Assembly (NCBI GenBank): GCA_035652495.1
Contig: DASRDS010000003.1
Location: 43,085-107,084, forward strand
Direction of reading: 5' to 3'
DNA length: 64,000 nucleotides
Origin: DASRDS01 sp035652495
Lineage (GTDB): Bacteria > Gemmatimonadota > Gemmatimonadetes > Gemmatimonadales > Gemmatimonadaceae
Shown: positions 1-7,841 of the stretch, piece by piece
Layout: every line of letters begins with the position of its first letter
Numbering within the stretch: the stretch's first letter is position 1
Program-made: the position numbers and the translations under genes
The notes under the pieces: generated by a model
Told to the model about the DNA's origin: nothing
Seen by the model: only the letters and a program-made list of their open reading frames with translations
Database searches by the model: none

Positions 1-967
1 GGCCTAAGAGACTGTTCTCGATCAACAGCTCGCGCACGGCATCGCCATAGGTTGCGCCGAGCGCGCGCCGGATCGCCAATTCTCGTGCACGCCTGAGGGC
101 ACGGAGCAACAGCAGGTTGCCGGCGTTGACGCAAGCGATGAGCAACAGCAGTCCCACGGCCGACGCGAGAACGACCAACGCGGGCCCCGCATCGCCGGCG
201 ATCGCCGTATGCAATGTGCGGATGTCGGCTCCGGCAATGTTGAACTTCACGGTGCGACGTGCCATGATGCGCTCCATCGTCGCCAGAAATTCGGAACGCG
301 CCGCCGCTGGAGAAACGCCGGGCGCCAGCCGGGCGACGATGTCGACCGAGTAGAAGCTGGCCTGCAACGGAGTCCAGCAATCCGTGCCCAGTGGAAAGTC
401 GAGCCCGGCCGGCGCGACTCCAATGATGGTGAACGTCGATCCCATGCCCGGATCTGTCAGGTGGTGGCCGATGATGGACGGATTGCCACCGAACCGGCGC
501 CGCCAGGCCGCGTAGCTCAGTACCACCACGTGTGACGTGCTGTCGTCCTGCGAACTCAGAAGGCGGCCGAGGACAGGACGCACGCCGAGCACGTCGAAGA
601 AGTTGCTGGTGACGTCAGTCTGGTTGAGATGGATCGGTTGATCCCCGTCCAAAAACGGGAAATCGTACGCGCCCCAATCTCCCATGCCGGCCATGTCGCG
701 CATGGTCCGACTCTCGCGCCGAGCTGCGTCGAGCTCGCGGTCGGGCATCGCGACGTCGGTTCCTGCACCATCCAGGGTGCGCGGGAGGACGATCCGGTCC
801 TGATCGGTGACGGGGAGCTGGCGGAGCAACGCCGCATCGAATACCGACCACATCGCAGTCGCTACGCCGATTCCCAGACCCAGCACGAGAATCGCTGTCA
901 CGGTGAAGGTTGCGTTGCGGCGCAACCCTCGCAGAGCGACCCGCATATCTCGCATCAGCAGATCCAT
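1..967 (-). CDS. ADOP/MacB-family ABC transporter permease, N-terminal part (runs off left edge)
   Basis: The reading frame is open from an ATG at 967 to the window edge; a second ATG at 955 begins MRDMRVALRG, typical for this family. After a short basic N-terminus there is a membrane segment (about residues 20-40, AILVLGLGIGVATAM), then a periplasmic MacB-like domain with the usual RLLSSQDD and SYAAWRRRFGG stretches. A second membrane helix (LLLLIACVNAGNLLLLRAL) follows and leads into RELAIRRALGA, the FtsX-type coupling motif. Known family: ADOP permeases of Acidobacteria and Gemmatimonadota, about 800 residues with two FtsX repeats; only about 320 residues are visible. No ATPase partner or PadR regulator lies upstream, where repeat unit A begins about 70 bp away. 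Whether this gene belongs to the chromosome or to another accessory segment cannot be told from the window. Confidence 0.85.
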   Translation of the reverse strand, partial: MDLLMRDMRVALRGLRRNATFTVTAILVLGLGIGVATAMWSVFDAALLRQLPVTDQDRIVLPRTLDGAGTDVAMPDRELDAARRESRTMRDMAGMGDWGAYDFPFLDGDQPIHLNQTDVTSNFFDVLGVRPVLGRLLSSQDDSTSHVVVLSYAAWRRRFGGNPSIIGHHLTDPGMGSTFTIIGVAPAGLDFPLGTDCWTPLQASFYSVDIVARLAPGVSPAAARSEFLATMERIMARRTVKFNIAGADIRTLHTAIAGDAGPALVVLASAVGLLLLIACVNAGNLLLLRALRRARELAIRRALGATYGDAVRELLIENSLLG

Positions 968-1039
968 CGGTCGTCGCCTCGCTCGCAACTCTTCTTCGCC
1001 ACTCTCGATCCTGGGCCCGGCGCTACGTCGTCGTCTGCC

Positions 1040-1330
1040 GAGTCGATCGCCTGCTCTTACACCGGGCGATCTGGTATGTTGGGGGCCAATCGCGCGAGTT
1101 TAGTCGCTCGGGGTGCCGTTGGATGAGGCACTGGGTGCCGTTGAAAGTCGTAGCAGACGAACTGCTAGGCGATCGGCACCGCCCCTCTAACTCACTTGTG
1201 GAGTTAGGATTACAAACTGGGGCGGCTGGATTTGAACCAGCGATCTCCCGGTTAACAGTCTCCCGGTAAACCCCTTACAAACTAACAATTTGCCGTACTT
1301 GCGTCACGGATTGGGCGTCGGTGCCCCGTT
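1040..1330. repeat. tRNA-Asn-derived repeat unit A
   Basis: The core at 1214-1258 equals the last 45 bp of the tRNA-Asn locus (45300-45344). On its right, about 70 bp up to the sequence GCGTCGGTGCC near 1320 is shared with units F and H. On its left, about 170 bp is shared with units B, D and E: a CCGGGCGATCTG box near 1062, the GTGCCGTTGAAAGTCG box near 1134, and the small hairpin CTAACTC/GAGTTAG at 1195-1207. It is the leftmost copy in the window and may mark the left border of the accessory region. Confidence 0.85.
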
Positions 1331-1442
1331 CTTCGCCATAGACATCGTGGTTTTCTCACATCGATTGCCGCGAACGGCACCGCACGTCAACCGTGCATGC
1401 GGCACGTGAGAGTGTGGTGGTAACCCGGGGAGACCAGCAACT

Positions 1443-2132
1443 GTGACGAGTTGGCTTTCAAGAGGACGCCGATCCTGGTTCGCCTGGCTACTATCAGGAC
1501 TCGTACTCGTTTTGCTTGGAATATCCGCGTTACCAGGGGTGCGAGCCGAACCACCGGTATACGACGCCATCGTGACCCTGACATCGTTGACCGTTATCGG
1601 CTTGATCTGGACGGCGTATTTTGCCGGCCGAACGCTCCAGTATCAGCAAAGGCACGACGCGGACGTAGCAGCGAGCCGACGACGTGCGCTTGCACAAGCG
1701 ATGGACGTCGAGTTGACTCGCCTAGAAGGCGATGTTGCAATGATCCAGGAGACGGGAGTGGCATTGATGGGAGAGCACCCTTTGTTGAATCGTGCGATGG
1801 AAACACCGGAGGTCTTCCAGCTACAGACGGTTCGTTCCCTGGCAGGCGCAATTCACGAACTCGACGAACTCCGCGCTGTCCTCTTGCTCTCCTTGGCTGA
1901 TAAGGCGAAAACAGGGCCATACATCAGTACCGAGAGCGGTGTCAGTCGTGAACCGCCATACGCGAGAACGGAACGATTGGTCAAGGGTCGGGCGTCACTG
2001 ACGGCCGTCGCGCTTCGCGACTTGCGCACGGAAGTCCAAAACGAGATGACACCCGTGCCGGAGATTCGACCTACGCCGTCCGATGTGTTGCCGGCGCAGC
2101 CAAGGTCTGAATCGAGGGAGCTTCCCGAATAG
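1443..2132 (+). CDS. Hypothetical membrane protein
   Basis: A 229-residue protein from a GTG start, not recognised. The first 70 residues hold two membrane segments (about residues 12-31, WLLSGLVLVLLGISALP, and 42-62, IVTLTSLTVIGLIWTAYFA), with a basic N-terminus (SRGRR). The rest is soluble and rich in acidic and basic residues; residues 70-150 are probably helical, and the tail is proline-rich (PVPEIRPTPSDVLPAQP). This layout (two N-terminal helices plus a cytoplasmic helical domain) occurs in many small accessory-region proteins, some of them defence effectors, but no motif supports a function. It is the first gene after repeat unit A and stands alone; the next clear gene is convergent. 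Confidence 0.6.
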   Translation: MTSWLSRGRRSWFAWLLSGLVLVLLGISALPGVRAEPPVYDAIVTLTSLTVIGLIWTAYFAGRTLQYQQRHDADVAASRRRALAQAMDVELTRLEGDVAMIQETGVALMGEHPLLNRAMETPEVFQLQTVRSLAGAIHELDELRAVLLLSLADKAKTGPYISTESGVSREPPYARTERLVKGRASLTAVALRDLRTEVQNEMTPVPEIRPTPSDVLPAQPRSESRELPE

Positions 2133-2268
2133 GCCGTTGTTGCAACCAATGCGAATCCGTACAGAGGGGCACGAGGCTGCGTGCCATCGACGTTGCGAAC
2201 GGTGCAACCGGCTTGCGCTCAACTCTGGGAAAGGGTGACCCTGGGCTCAACTCGTGCCGGAGGTACGA

Positions 2269-2448
2269 ATGACCCAACAACCCTCGCCTCCGACCAGATG
2301 GACACCGCTGTCACATACGATGGCGTCGGTGGTTCAAATGGTAGATACTACAGCTCAGTCGCTCGAGCGGACTTTCCCGGAACAGATGCCCGGGAGATGG
2401 CTGGGGCAGCAATTGCTGCTTGCATCCGACTATGGAGGCGACCATTAG
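2269..2448 (+). CDS. Possible small protein with a strong ribosome-binding site
   Basis: A 59-residue frame starts at an ATG preceded by GGAGG at 2259-2263, ideal Shine-Dalgarno spacing, which is why it is listed. The product (MTQQPSPPTRWTPLSH...ASDYGGDH) has no recognisable domain, no membrane segment, and mildly acidic ends. It lies 136 bp after the membrane protein on the same strand, so the two could be co-transcribed. Homology is not claimed. The following 150 bp contain no convincing gene before the convergent gene ends at 2606. Confidence 0.35.
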   Translation: MTQQPSPPTRWTPLSHTMASVVQMVDTTAQSLERTFPEQMPGRWLGQQLLLASDYGGDH

Positions 2449-2605
2449 GGATCGAGCTACCGAAGCCTATCCTTTCTCATCGCCGATATCAGCGGCTTTG
2501 CAGATAGACAACGGCCGGTCGGTAGATTCTACGGGCCTGCCACTCCGGACCCTTCCCTCCGCGCCCCTCACCCTCCGGTTGACGAGACGACTGGCTCGAT
2601 CTCCG

Positions 2606-3466
2606 CTAATGCACGGCTTCGAGCTTAGCCGATTTCATTACTCTCAGTAGCTCATCATTGATAAGGCCGGAGTTGCGGTGTCCTCCGCTCCGTGTTGTAT
2701 AGTTCGCGGCAACGGCGTATATGACAACCGAGATCCTCGGCTGTGAGTCAATCCAACAGGCAAAGTACCCGTCCAGACTCACGTCATGAAACGCGTTGAC
2801 ACCCTGTGGCCATGACGACTGGGGTGGCATTCCGATCAACGTTGCCAATGGGCCCGTCGGGTGAGTACTCAGGTCGCTGTGGCTTCGCATGGTTCCGTGC
2901 CAAAGCGGAAGTGTGCGACCGTCGATGGTGATATTCCCGACGCGTGCCACCGACGAGGAATCGGCGATCGGATGGGGATCACCCATGGCCGATAGCCAGG
3001 AACGTTGATCCAGTGCTGTCACTTGCCACGCCAAGGACTCCAGATTCATTGGCAGTGAGCCGTCCTTCAGCTTGATCACATATCCGCCGGCCCAGGCTTG
3101 ATAGTAGGGTGAGGTTGGGTTCGAGCGTTCGCTGTAATGCGTGAACCAGGTGTAGGGTCGCGCGAACATGTAATAATTAACGCCACTCGCCTTTATTGGC
3201 TCCCATATGCGGTTCATCTGATTCTTCATCGGTGTAATCCACAGGGATGCCGGCTGTGCAAAAACAATCCCTACGCCATCGGCTCGTTCCTGCGCCACCA
3301 AATCAGAATCGTGATTCAACACAACCCTCGCGATATCCAGCAGCAGGGTGCATCGCGCGGCATAGCCCACACCCGCTAGTACTCCTACGCATGCCAAAAG
3401 AGCAACAGCACACCGCAGCAGGGGGAATGATGCGCTCGGGCGACGTCTCATGGTCTTAAGGGGCAC
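2606..3466 (-). CDS. Hypothetical exported or membrane-anchored protein
   Basis: A 286-residue protein I do not recognise. The N-terminus is basic (MPLKTMRRRPSASF) and is followed by a hydrophobic stretch at about residues 16-37 (LRCAVALLACVGVLAGVGYA), consistent with a signal anchor. The rest looks like a soluble extracytoplasmic domain rich in aromatic residues, with WFTHYSERSN, PYYQAWAGGYVIKL and a C-terminal basic patch. ISVVIYAVAANYTTRSGG near residue 250 looks like a core beta strand plus loop. It is the only other solid gene in the first segment and converges on the genes at 1443-2448. The start was chosen for the following hydrophobic segment; an ATG six codons later (MRRRPSAS) would also do. 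Confidence 0.6.
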   Translation of the reverse strand: MPLKTMRRRPSASFPLLRCAVALLACVGVLAGVGYAARCTLLLDIARVVLNHDSDLVAQERADGVGIVFAQPASLWITPMKNQMNRIWEPIKASGVNYYMFARPYTWFTHYSERSNPTSPYYQAWAGGYVIKLKDGSLPMNLESLAWQVTALDQRSWLSAMGDPHPIADSSSVARVGNITIDGRTLPLWHGTMRSHSDLSTHPTGPLATLIGMPPQSSWPQGVNAFHDVSLDGYFACWIDSQPRISVVIYAVAANYTTRSGGHRNSGLINDELLRVMKSAKLEAVH

Positions 3467-3669
3467 GCAGTCTCGTCATCGCAAGGCGACTCCTTCCCGC
3501 GTCCGAGGAGCGCGCAATCTCAACGGCTCAGTTTGAAGTATACGCTACCTGATGCAGCGATCTCAGAGCGGAATACCGAATACGTCGCGAAGCTCGCACA
3601 CCGCCGCCGGAGGAGCGGTACATCGCATCGACTTCGACGCGATGCGGAGACGCATCACCTGATCGACTG

Positions 3670-3975
3670 GGTAAGCGCTTGATCGCCTGGTCGTCCACCC
3701 GGCGATCAGAACACGTTGAGATGACGCATCGCGAGTTAAGTAGCTTGGGTGCCGTTTGGCGTCGCAACGCGTCCCGTTGAAAGTCGCAGTAGACCAACTG
3801 CTCGGCGACGGCGTCGCCCTTCTAACTCACTGATAGAGTTAGGATTACAAACTGGGGCGGCTGGATTTTGACCAGCGATCTCCCGGTTAACAGTCTTCCT
3901 GTTACCTACCTTGAAACTTGCAAAAGATCCCACTTGTCAGTGATTGCGGGCGTCGGTGCCGTGATCTCGCTCTCA
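3670..3975. repeat. tRNA-Asn-derived repeat unit B
   Basis: The core at 3849-3893 differs from the tRNA only in the T-loop region (GATTTTGACC for GATTTGAACC). The unit opens with a hairpin, TGATCGCC/GGCGATCA, at 3680-3708, followed by the GAACACGTTGAG box and the CTAACTC/GAGTTAG hairpin at 3821-3842. The sequence right of the core (CAGTCTTCCTGTTACC... to GCGTCGGTGCC, about 3960) belongs to the same subfamily as units C and D and is distinct from A, F and H. The 200 bp between the gene ending at 3466 and this unit hold nothing I can support. Confidence 0.85.
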
Positions 3976-4222
3976 AGATGATGGAGTATGCCGCAAGTTC
4001 CTGCCTTACCTGCCGTCCTCGACGAGTGGGCACATTGAACCGCACCACTATCCTCGCCATCCCGGTTCAGCCTTATCGGTACTGCGCAACGGTGCGGGAC
4101 GAATGAGGTCAGGCGAAATACCGCAATTCTCCGCGAGTCGCGCACGAAGTGCAACGGTCGATGGCCGCTTGTTATCTGGGAGATCTCCGCCGATTAGTGG
4201 CGCGCTCGCCGAGCGGCCAACC

Positions 4223-5050
4223 CTATGTGAGCTGGGCGGCCTCCGCCATCGTATGCCGCAGCAGGAACGACACGGTCTTCTGATTGAACTCTTCGACTTT
4301 CTCGTAGAGCGCGGCGTGCGCGCAGCCGTCAAAGACGATCAGCTCCGAGTTGGCAATACCCTTCTGTATCGCCGGCACGAAGCGTGTTGAGGTGATGAGA
4401 TCGAGCGCGCCGAACGTGACCTGCGTTGGCGCGGTGATCCGGCCGAGCTGCGCCGTCACGTCATGCGCCATGGCGGCGCCCGACTGCAGCAGAAACGCGG
4501 GGAGCGGCATCGCCGGCCGGCTTCGAATAAAGCCTTCCAACGTCCGAATGTAATCCGGCTTGGCGTTATACAGGTCGGCCGATAGGCACCAGTGCAGAAG
4601 ACTCCGCACGATCATTTCAGGAACGCTCTCCAGCGCTTCGGCCACCACCTGAAAGTCGTTAACGAGCGTCTCGATGTAATGATCACTCTTATCCCATGGA
4701 CTGTGCAGCGACAACGACTGCACCTTGTCTGGATACTTCGCCCCAAGCCACATCCCGACGGCGGCGCCGAGCGACAGGCCGAAGATATGCGCGCGCTCGA
4801 TGCCGAGCGCCTGCATGAACGCGGCGATGTCATCGGCCAACTGCTCGGTCGTGTACGCGCCGTCGGGCTTCTCCGATTGGCCCGTGCCGCGGAGATCGAC
4901 GGAGAGGCAGCGAAAGTGCTTCGCGTACTCCGGCAGCTGGAAGGCGTAGCATGCGTTGTCCGCCGCCAAGTACGGAATGAGGATGAGCGGTTCCCCGTCT
5001 CCCTGCTGCTCGTAATACATCGTGATCCGGCTGGTCTTAATGCTCGGCAT
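4223..5050 (-). CDS. Alpha/beta hydrolase
   Basis: A 275-residue alpha/beta-hydrolase fold protein. Visible elements are the oxyanion-hole region near PLILIPYLAAD, the nucleophile elbow G-L-S-L-G (Ser about residue 98), the acidic residue in FGALDLIT (about residue 220), and the catalytic His in DGCAHAALYEK (about residue 248). Length and the DLRGTGQSEKP segment match the 3-oxoadipate enol-lactonase / haloperoxidase-like branch, but the substrate cannot be inferred. The frame continues upstream of 5050, but that part covers the hairpin, att remnant and terminator at 5280-5436 and does not look coding, so I take ATG 5050, which begins MPSIKTSRITMYYEQQGDG. It is alone on this strand in its segment. 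Confidence 0.85.
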   Translation of the reverse strand: MPSIKTSRITMYYEQQGDGEPLILIPYLAADNACYAFQLPEYAKHFRCLSVDLRGTGQSEKPDGAYTTEQLADDIAAFMQALGIERAHIFGLSLGAAVGMWLGAKYPDKVQSLSLHSPWDKSDHYIETLVNDFQVVAEALESVPEMIVRSLLHWCLSADLYNAKPDYIRTLEGFIRSRPAMPLPAFLLQSGAAMAHDVTAQLGRITAPTQVTFGALDLITSTRFVPAIQKGIANSELIVFDGCAHAALYEKVEEFNQKTVSFLLRHTMAEAAQLT

Positions 5051-5279
5051 GGGATCGTCCGGTTGGTGTCGCCGACTATCGTTACCCCGAAATGCCCTGC
5101 CTGCAAGGACGGCAGTACGGGAGCGCCCGTCCCGGGGTCTCAGGCCGTGATGGGCACCGGCCGCCGCGACGCCGCGCGTCGGCAGCCGCGCGAGCAGGAT
5201 CCGCCCCGACCACGGCACGATTCTGTCGGTGATGAACGAGCCGTCAAAGCTCGGGCAACTGTGGGAATCCGCTACAAAT

Positions 5280-5302
5280 CGCGGTGCCGCGAAACGGCAC
5301 CC
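5280..5302. terminator. Perfect hairpin upstream of the hydrolase
   Basis: GCGGTGCCG and CGGCACC(C)GC pair around a CGAAA loop, a strong GC-rich stem-loop. No T-tract follows on either strand, so a factor-independent terminator is uncertain. It stands 10-30 bp before the att remnant at 5330-5369 and could equally be part of an element end. Confidence 0.35.
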
Positions 5303-5329
5303 GCGCTCGCATAAGTTAGCAATCCGAGC

Positions 5330-5369
5330 GCCTAACCCGATAGTCAGATGTGGTTGGAAAACTGGGGCG
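5330..5369. repeat. Remnant of an integrase-side element end inside the array
   Basis: Positions 5344-5369 match 45285-45310 with one mismatch. At the tRNA locus this is the DNA between the integrase stop codon and the first bases of the tRNA 3' end (CAGATATGGTTGGAAAAC plus CTGGGGCG). Weaker similarity continues left to about 5330. The match breaks off inside the tRNA core and is followed by GAGGGTAGTATACCC. It is the only copy of the integrase-proximal flank besides the functional one, so I read it as the decayed end of an older element. Confidence 0.7.
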
Positions 5370-5388
5370 AGGGTAGTATACCCGTCGT

Positions 5389-5436
5389 AAAAAAGGCCCA
5401 CTTTCCGTATGAATCGCGTCTTGGGGAGGGTGGGCC
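5389..5436 (-). terminator. Inverted copy of the terminator hairpin (left member of a 27-bp inverted repeat)
   Basis: GGCCCAC (5395-5401) and GTGGGCC (5430-5436) form a stem that ends in a run of six T when read on the minus strand. Positions 5390-5416 are the exact reverse complement of 7421-7447. The two copies thus bracket a 2-kb block. No intact minus-strand gene is seen just upstream on the minus strand for it to terminate. Confidence 0.65.
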
Positions 5437-5496
5437 ATCGTGCGTCCGGGCTTGCCTCGGCCGGCCAGGTCGGGTTCGTACTCAGCAGCAAGTGAT

Positions 5497-6004
5497 CAGG
5501 GGACGATGACTCGGTACAGTCGGCGGCACACTTCTTCTCGAAGGTAAAGCTCATCGGCAAAGAGACGAACGAAATTCAACTCGTCGCCGCCGGGGCGGTC
5601 GCCAACATCGACGATACGCAGACGACCTATAGCAGCCCGAGCGCCTCCGAATGCGATGTGATTCCATCGATACTCGCTAGCCTAACTGACGCGGAGATCG
5701 CGCGACGCGCGCAGCTGTCGGAAAGCGCGGTCCGACGACTGCGCAAGCGAAATCCCCAGGGCCGTACGCTTGCCAAGTTGCAACGTGTAGCGGCCGATTT
5801 GGCGCGCGAACGCGCGACGTTGATCTGCCTACCGACAACGCAACAGCATGTGAGGTATTCGACGCTTTACCCAACTCGTTCAAGCGTAGCGAACGCCGTT
5901 GCCAACACTGTGAGGCAACCCTTACGCGACGACGCGGCAACTACTGCAACGATGCGCATAAGCAAGCCGCCGCTTACCAGCGTCGACGCGGGCGTCATCC
6001 CTAG
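5497..6004 (+). pseudogene. Decayed HTH / zinc-ribbon protein (5'-truncated and frameshifted)
   Basis: One frame is open from 5497 (after a TGA) and reads an HTH-like stretch, LTDAEIARRAQLSESAVRRL, near 5680-5740. Around 5815-5830 the sense jumps to another frame, which continues PTDNATACEVFDALPNS and ends in a four-ligand zinc ribbon: CQHC, then GNYCNDAHKQAAYQRRR, stop at 6002-6004. That ribbon pattern (CxxC...YC..xxH/C followed by QxAYxRR) is common at the C-terminus of small DNA-associated proteins. No start codon lies in the first part before GTG 5658, and the 5' end abuts the inverted repeat. I infer a once-longer gene that lost its beginning and took one indel. Confidence 0.55.
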
Positions 6005-6112
6005 CATCGGAGAGCTCACTTGCGTTGCGGCACATTCATGCCATACTGAGATGAGAAGACAGACGGGAGCGCACTTTGGTTCGTGCCCTCGTCACTCATA
6101 TCGGAGGTTAAG

Positions 6113-6343
6113 ATGACTACCACGGATCTGCGCACAATGGCCAATAGAGCAAATTACGCCTACGCATCCGAGGCTGGATTCATTGGTTGCTATGTCGAAA
6201 GTGAGACGCCGCCAGTGTTGGCTTACGATTTCGACAATGCCGACCACGCCGAGGAATTCCGATTCCGGCGTGAGGTCCAATCTGCCGCATTTCGTCTGAA
6301 AATAACTGCCGATCGCCCATCCACGGTGTTGGAGTATCGCTGA
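6113..6343 (+). CDS. Small protein coupled to the TIR/deoxyribosyltransferase-like gene
   Basis: A 76-residue acidic protein from an ATG with a strong GGAGG at 6103-6107. Its stop overlaps the next gene's start in a TGATG, so the two are translationally coupled. The sequence (ANYAYASEAGFIGCYVESE...FRLKITADRPSTVLEYR) is not recognised and has no membrane segment; it looks like a compact alpha/beta domain. A tightly coupled small partner upstream of a possible NAD- or nucleotide-degrading effector suggests an inhibitor or sensor role. That is inference only. Confidence 0.65.
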   Translation: MTTTDLRTMANRANYAYASEAGFIGCYVESETPPVLAYDFDNADHAEEFRFRREVQSAAFRLKITADRPSTVLEYR

Positions 6344-7365
6344 TGGCCACAGAGGGCTCCACCGTTCCCAAGCCATTCGTGTTTGTTTTAATGCCATTCG
6401 ATGCGATCTTTGATGATATCTACAAGTTTGGGATCAAGGGCGCTGCCAGTGATGTCGGCGCTTATGCCGAGCGCCTAGACGAGCAAATCTTCACAGAGGG
6501 GATGCTCGATCGGATCTTTAATCAGATTAGTAAAGCTGATGTGATCGTCGCAGACATGACCGGGCGCAATCCCAATGTGTTTTATGAGGTAGGGTATGCT
6601 CATGCACTCGGCAAGATCGTATTGCTATTGACCAAGAACAGCGATGACATCCCGTTTGATCTAAAACACCGACAGCACACAGTGTATCAGGGCAGCATTG
6701 ATCTGCTTCGCACCGAGCTAGCGGCGAAGCTTCAATGGGCCATTGCCGAGGCGCGCAGCAAGATTGTCCCAGGCAGTGTGGAGCGCTTTTCCGTTCGAAT
6801 ACTGAGTTACGATATACCCCGATCTGCCGCTAACCTTGAGGCTCCTGTCGTCGGCGGGCGGGCCACCAGTAGAGACTTCGGTGTCACGCTCGCTGTACGG
6901 AATGACTCGGTCGAGACTACGAGCGAGATTACGCACATCTATCTCTTTTGCGAGCCGCAAGCGGAGGTAGTGCCCTGCACACATCGGTCACTGATATCGA
7001 ACACAATTTCGTTCAGCTTCACGAATTTCCCAGAGATTCAGCAACCCGGCCAGGTGGCGGAGCCGTTACCCGATTTCCTCGCAAACCCTATCGATGCGAC
7101 CGACGGTCTAACTCGGCAATTCCGATTGCCGTTTACCATTCCGGCACTTCCACCGGGCGCGGTCGAGGAGCGGCAGTTCTCGGCGATGTTCGAAGACGAG
7201 GCGCCTGGCAAGGTAGATCGGCTATACCGGCTTAGGTTGCACTCGCGGTCGCAATTTCACGACTATCCCTTTCGCTTGCGCTTGACGCTAAAGCAGGAGG
7301 AACGGGCAATCGCGGGCGACTCCAAAACCGCCCCCGACACTGGCGAGGCTGCGTTACCCGAATAG
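6343..7365 (+). CDS. TIR / nucleoside-deoxyribosyltransferase-like protein with C-terminal beta domain
   Basis: A 340-residue protein. Residues 10-130 show a Rossmann-like fold of the deoxyribosyltransferase/TIR group: FVFVLMPFDAIFDDIY at the first strand, an RLDEQIF segment, then ISKADVIVADMTGRNPN and NVFYEVGYAHALGK with the conserved Glu (about residue 85), and DIPFDLKH. Related domains in other systems hydrolyse NAD+ or nucleotides and often act as defence effectors. Residues 150-320 form an unrecognised beta-rich domain (FSVRILSYDIP, TLAVRND, YPFRLRLTLK) that may sense or bind. It is coupled to the small gene at 6113, followed by a strong terminator, and the pair is bracketed by 27-bp inverted repeats. 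The family is fairly sure; the function is inferred. Confidence 0.75.
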   Translation: MATEGSTVPKPFVFVLMPFDAIFDDIYKFGIKGAASDVGAYAERLDEQIFTEGMLDRIFNQISKADVIVADMTGRNPNVFYEVGYAHALGKIVLLLTKNSDDIPFDLKHRQHTVYQGSIDLLRTELAAKLQWAIAEARSKIVPGSVERFSVRILSYDIPRSAANLEAPVVGGRATSRDFGVTLAVRNDSVETTSEITHIYLFCEPQAEVVPCTHRSLISNTISFSFTNFPEIQQPGQVAEPLPDFLANPIDATDGLTRQFRLPFTIPALPPGAVEERQFSAMFEDEAPGKVDRLYRLRLHSRSQFHDYPFRLRLTLKQEERAIAGDSKTAPDTGEAALPE

Positions 7366-7399
7366 GGGCGGGTGCCCCCGTCGCGATCTGGACGACCCG

Positions 7400-7447
7400 A
7401 AAGGCCCACCCTCGCGAGACCGATTCATACGGAAAGTGGGCCTTTTT
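7400..7447 (+). terminator. Rho-independent terminator (right member of the 27-bp inverted repeat)
   Basis: GGCCCAC (7403-7409) pairs with GTGGGCC (7436-7442) and is followed by TTTTT, 35 bp after the stop of the effector gene. Positions 7421-7447 repeat 5390-5416 exactly in inverse orientation. The att core of unit C begins only 23 bp further on. Confidence 0.8.
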
Positions 7448-7469
7448 CGAGAGCAGTATTACTCCCGGA

Positions 7470-7610
7470 AAACTGGGGCGGCTGGATTTGAACCAGCGAT
7501 CTCCCGGTTAACAGTCTTCCCCTTATCTACGAGAAATCCTGCCAAAAGACCCACTTGTCGGCGAAGACGGGCGTCGATGCCGTATCTTCCTCTTAAGACG
7601 ACGGAAAAAG
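7470..7610. repeat. tRNA-Asn-derived repeat unit C
   Basis: The core at 7470-7514 is identical to the tRNA 3' end. The right arm (CAGTCTTCCCCTTATC... GGGCGTCGATGCC, then TCTTAAGACGACGG) is of the B/D subfamily. The long left arm of A, B, D and E is absent, replaced by the terminator. From about 7611 to the GNAT start at 7842 I see no gene or clear signal. Confidence 0.85.
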
Positions 7611-7841
7611 CCGCGAGTCGAGGTCGCAGATGCCGGTCCCGCGCGCTGACGCGCGTTCGCCGTCTGATCGAGTAGTCCCCGCGGCCGTTTTCACCCGTTA
7701 TTCTGATGATGTGACCCGACACCATCAGCTGCTCCGCTACCCGAGCGGCAACACCACGGACGCTGAGTGTGCCGTGGTCAGGGTCACCCGGACCCAAGGT
7801 TTGTATTCAGTGAGCGATCTGAAGCACGGGGAGACAAGCTC

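Noticed and set aside
5051..5560. N-terminal extension of the alpha/beta hydrolase (frame open to 5560)
   Set aside because: It reads through a hairpin, an att remnant and a terminator; sequence is not protein-like and the family starts at ATG 5050.
5389..7447. Insertion sequence with terminal inverted repeats
   Set aside because: No transposase gene and no visible target duplication; reported as bracketing repeats only.
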